This document shows, piece after piece, positions 61,812 to 64,000 of a DNA stretch of 64,000 bases. A program made the translations under genes and the position numbers. The DNA lies in assembly GCA_965243625.1 (NCBI GenBank), contig CBDEVI010000002.1:2480001-2544000 (forward strand). The letters are read 5' to 3'. The notes under the pieces were generated by a model. The model worked only from the letters and a program-made list of their open reading frames with translations, was not told the DNA's origin and did no database searches. The stretch comes from JAJECS01 sp965243625. Lineage in GTDB: Bacteria; Chloroflexota; UBA11872. Position 1 is the first letter of the stretch; each line of letters begins with the position of its first letter.

Positions 61812-62550
61812 GCCGCTCCACCTCGACCGCAAACGCCTGATAGGCGGCTGCCGCGGGCCCTCTTGGATCGTGCTCGAAGATCGTTCGGCGGAACCCCGGC
61901 GACTCCGCGAGCCGCACGCTCCGGGGAATCACCGCTTCCGCCACCTGATCGCCAAAATGCCCCTGCACCTCGCGCGCCACCTCCCACGCCAGATTATTGC
62001 GGCGGTCGAACATTGTCAGGAGATACCGCATCCGCGGGCCCTGGTCACGCATGCGCCGCACGCCTTCCATGGCTTCCATCAGGCTCACCAGTCCCTCCAG
62101 CGCCAGGTACTCGCACTGCACCGGAACTATCACCTCGTCGCATGTCAGCAGCGCGAGCAGTGTGGCGCCCTCCAACGACGGGGGGCAGTCGATGATGACG
62201 TACGCGTAGGCCTCCATGACGCTGGCCAGGCGGCTCCGCAGGACATTCTGGTCGCCCAGCGCGTACTCCCCCATTGCTCGATCCCCCGGCATGAGCATCA
62301 AGCCGCGCCGCCCGGTCGTCACCGTCGCGCTCTCGATCACGGCTCCTTCCACGAGCACGTCGGCAATCGTCGCTGACGCCGGCTCTTCCCGGAGCAGTCG
62401 GCTGGTGCTTCCCTGGGCGTCGAAGTCGATCAGCAACACGCGATGTTCCCGCGCGGCAAGCGCCGCCGCTAGATTCACCGCGGTCGTGGTCTTGCCCACC
62501 CCGCCCTTCTGGTTGGCAATCGCGTAGATGCTGGCTGTCAATCCACTCAC
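61801..62550 (-). CDS. parA: Chromosome-partitioning ATPase ParA (Soj)
   Basis: 249 residues. The deviant Walker A KGGVGKTT (residues 15-22) is followed by LLIDFDAQGSTSRLL, the Walker B/A' regions, and YVIIDCPPSLEGATLLAL. It forms ATP-dependent dimers on the nucleoid that pull ParB-parS complexes apart. There is no long N-terminal DNA-binding domain, as expected of a chromosomal (type Ib) ParA. It overlaps parB and begins at the border of the oriC region. Confidence 0.95.
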   Translation of the reverse strand: MSGLTASIYAIANQKGGVGKTTTAVNLAAALAAREHRVLLIDFDAQGSTSRLLREEPASATIADVLVEGAVIESATVTTGRRGLMLMPGDRAMGEYALGDQNVLRSRLASVMEAYAYVIIDCPPSLEGATLLALLTCDEVIVPVQCEYLALEGLVSLMEAMEGVRRMRDQGPRMRYLLTMFDRRNNLAWEVAREVQGHFGDQVAEAVIPRSVRLAESPGFRRTIFEHDPRGPAAAAYQAFAVEVERRGD

Positions 62551-62934
62551 GTCTTCCGCTAGCGGATTCCTGATCTATACCAATTCTCGGAGCCGTAGAC
62601 GTCGGCTAGGGAACGTCGTGGATTACGCCCGATCACCTGCTGTCGACTCGAAGCGATGCGGCGGCGGCGGCGATGCGGACTGGAGTGGAAGATTTGTGGG
62701 CGAGAGTGGATGGTCAAGACTGACCAAGATGGGCCCGAGCGAGCCGGGTGAAGTATCAACATTGAACCGGAGTTATCCACAGAGAGAGCCCGGTTGTCCA
62801 CACCAGCGGTGGTGAAAGACTGTCCCGTCCGCCCCACCCGAAGCATGGCCCGGCGGGCCCGAAGCGGTGATCTATTGGGCGCGTGGGGAATCTTGTTCTG
62901 AAGGGTCCCACCGCCTGAAGCGGCACCGGACGCG
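62551..62934. other. Probable replication origin (oriC) between dnaA and parA
   Basis: This 384-base gene-free region separates dnaA and parA. It holds a perfect DnaA box TTATCCACA at 62773-62781 and a one-mismatch box TTGTCCACA at 62794-62802 in the same direction. Less GC-rich stretches are seen at about 62570-62590 and 62750-62780. Only two good boxes were found by eye, fewer than in many origins, so the full origin may extend to the other side of dnaA. Confidence 0.7.
62773..62802 (+). promoter_or_regulatory. Two DnaA boxes
   Basis: TTATCCACA (perfect) and TTGTCCACA (one change) are 12 bases apart, start to end, in tandem. They are the only strong boxes recognised in the gap. Confidence 0.8.
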
Positions 62935-64000
62935 CTAGGCGATGTCCGCGAGTTGGGCGCGAATGGTCTCGATGTCGTTCTTGAGACGGTCATCCAGTTG
63001 GATGAGCCGCTCGATCTTGCGGCAGCCGTGAAGCGCGGTGGTGTGATCGCGGCCGCCGAGGGTTCGGCCAATCTCCGGCAGCGAAAGGGAGGAGTCGTTG
63101 CGCAGCAGATACATCGCCACCTGGCGGGCGTGGGCGGTGGGAGCGTCCCGGCGGGACCCGGAGAGATCCTCGAGCGGCACGGCAAAGTGCGCCGCGGTGC
63201 GGTCGAGCACGTGGCGCGCGGCGATCGGGCGCGGGTGCGACGCGGCGCCGAGGCCGTCGAGGGCGCGAGCCGCCGTGTCCGGCGTCAGCGGCAACCCGCT
63301 CAACTCGGCATAGATCAGGGTGCGACGCAGGGCGCCTTCCAGCTCACGCATGTTCCGGCGAACGCGGTGCGCCAGGAAGTCCGCCACGTCGGATGGCAGC
63401 CGGGCGCCCTCGCTCGCGGCGATGGTCTCCAGGATCGCCCGGCGGAGATCGAGGTCCGGCGCCTGCAGATCGGCGACCAAGCCGGACTCGAAGCGGCTGC
63501 GCAAGCGCGCGAAGAGACGGGGAATCTCCGACGGCGGCTGGTCGCTGCTGAGCACGATCTGGCGTCCCCGGGAGTACAGCGCGTTGAACGTGTGGAACAC
63601 CTCTTCCTGCGAGGTCTCCGTCCGCGACAGGAACTCGACGTCGTCGATCAGCAGCACGTCGACCGAGCGGTAGCGCTCGCGAAAGCGGCGCGCGCGGGCG
63701 CCGCGATCCTCGGTGCGGATCGAGTGCAGCAGGTCGTTGGTGAACGTCTCGCAGGGGACGTAAAGGACCCGGGCGTCCGGGTCGCGGGCCGCGATCGCGT
63801 GGCCAATGGCATGCAGCAGATGGGTCTTGCCCAGGCCCACGCCGCTGTAGATGAACAGCGGGTTGTAGGCATGGCCGGGCGCCTCGCAGACGCGCAAGGC
63901 GGCGGCGTGGGCGAGCCGGTTGGCGGTGCCGACGACAAAGCGCTCGAAGGTCAGCCGCGGGTGCAGGCCGACCGACGGCCGTGGCGCGGACGCCTTGGGC
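62935..64000 (-). CDS. dnaA: Chromosomal replication initiator DnaA, 5' end outside the window
   Basis: The gene runs off the right edge; 354 residues of domains III and IV are visible. The AAA+ part starts LHPRLTFERFVVGTANRLAHA, with Walker A GVGLGKTHLL, Walker B LLIDDVEF and sensor I LSSDQPPSEI. The domain IV signature GGRDHTTALHGCRKI binds DnaA boxes such as those at 62773-62802. It melts oriC and recruits the helicase loader. The N-terminal domains I and II and the promoter lie beyond 64000. Confidence 0.95.
   Translation of the reverse strand, partial: PKASAPRPSVGLHPRLTFERFVVGTANRLAHAAALRVCEAPGHAYNPLFIYSGVGLGKTHLLHAIGHAIAARDPDARVLYVPCETFTNDLLHSIRTEDRGARARRFRERYRSVDVLLIDDVEFLSRTETSQEEVFHTFNALYSRGRQIVLSSDQPPSEIPRLFARLRSRFESGLVADLQAPDLDLRRAILETIAASEGARLPSDVADFLAHRVRRNMRELEGALRRTLIYAELSGLPLTPDTAARALDGLGAASHPRPIAARHVLDRTAAHFAVPLEDLSGSRRDAPTAHARQVAMYLLRNDSSLSLPEIGRTLGGRDHTTALHGCRKIERLIQLDDRLKNDIETIRAQLADIA

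Overview
The window is GC-rich bacterial chromosome with tightly packed genes. It looks most like Chloroflexota (possibly a Dehalococcoidia/SAR202-type lineage), but this is an inference. It rests on base composition, the gene set (many catabolic hydrolases and oxidoreductases, beta-propeller and LysM proteins with Pro/Thr linkers, a class-type ileS T-box) and the synteny atp operon-murA-mreB and dnaA-parA-parB. No marker gene proves it. The right end holds the chromosome-partition/origin region: the 3' part of dnaA, a probable oriC with DnaA boxes, parA, parB and a perfect 16-bp parS.

Layout. 1-7 kb: a truncated metallopeptidase, an M20 peptidase, dihydrolipoamide dehydrogenase, a sugar kinase, a YbjQ-like protein, an amidase and a nitroreductase. 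7-10.3 kb: a phosphofructokinase with pyrophosphate-type residues, quinolinate synthase, and a lower-GC pair made of an aspartic-protease-like gene and its small partner. 10.5-14 kb: a primary-type sigma factor divergent from an Fe-S module (SufR-like regulator, cysteine desulfurase, A-type carrier). 14-16.6 kb: a small CxxCxGxG protein with its own promoter and palindrome, an SDR, a double-GNAT protein and a Rieske protein. 16.8-21 kb: an alaX-like gene and ileS behind a T-box leader with an AUC specifier. 21-22.2 kb: a lower-GC PIN/DUF433 toxin-antitoxin pair. 22.5-26.7 kb: a glycosidase-like protein, an amidohydrolase and a 2-hydroxyacid dehydrogenase. 26.7-36 kb: mreB, murA and a complete F1Fo ATP synthase operon. 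36-50 kb: an Asp-box propeller, a LysM protein, glycerate kinase, a FakB (DegV) and PlsY-like pair, aconitase X, a HAD phosphatase, an XRE regulator and a secreted propeller. 50-56 kb: a SAM-recycling cluster (metK, ahcY, a PfkB kinase, mtnP, mtnA). 56-60.5 kb: an XRE-controlled two-gene unit, formylglycine-generating enzyme, a chloramphenicol-phosphotransferase-like kinase and an SDR. 60.6-64 kb: parB, parA, oriC and dnaA.

A genome-wide feature is visible: intergenic gaps are full of a few families of short hairpin repeats. At least two of these sit in frame inside protein-coding genes (the PfkB kinase at 52.9-53.9 kb and the N-terminus of the formylglycine-generating enzyme), and one appears to act as a rho-independent terminator. 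The most unusual regulatory locus is the symmetric divergent promoter at 57.4 kb. There a probably leaderless XRE regulator faces a two-gene unit encoding a zinc-ribbon protein and an acidic, SHOCT-like protein of unknown function. No tRNA, rRNA, CRISPR array or transposase gene was seen.
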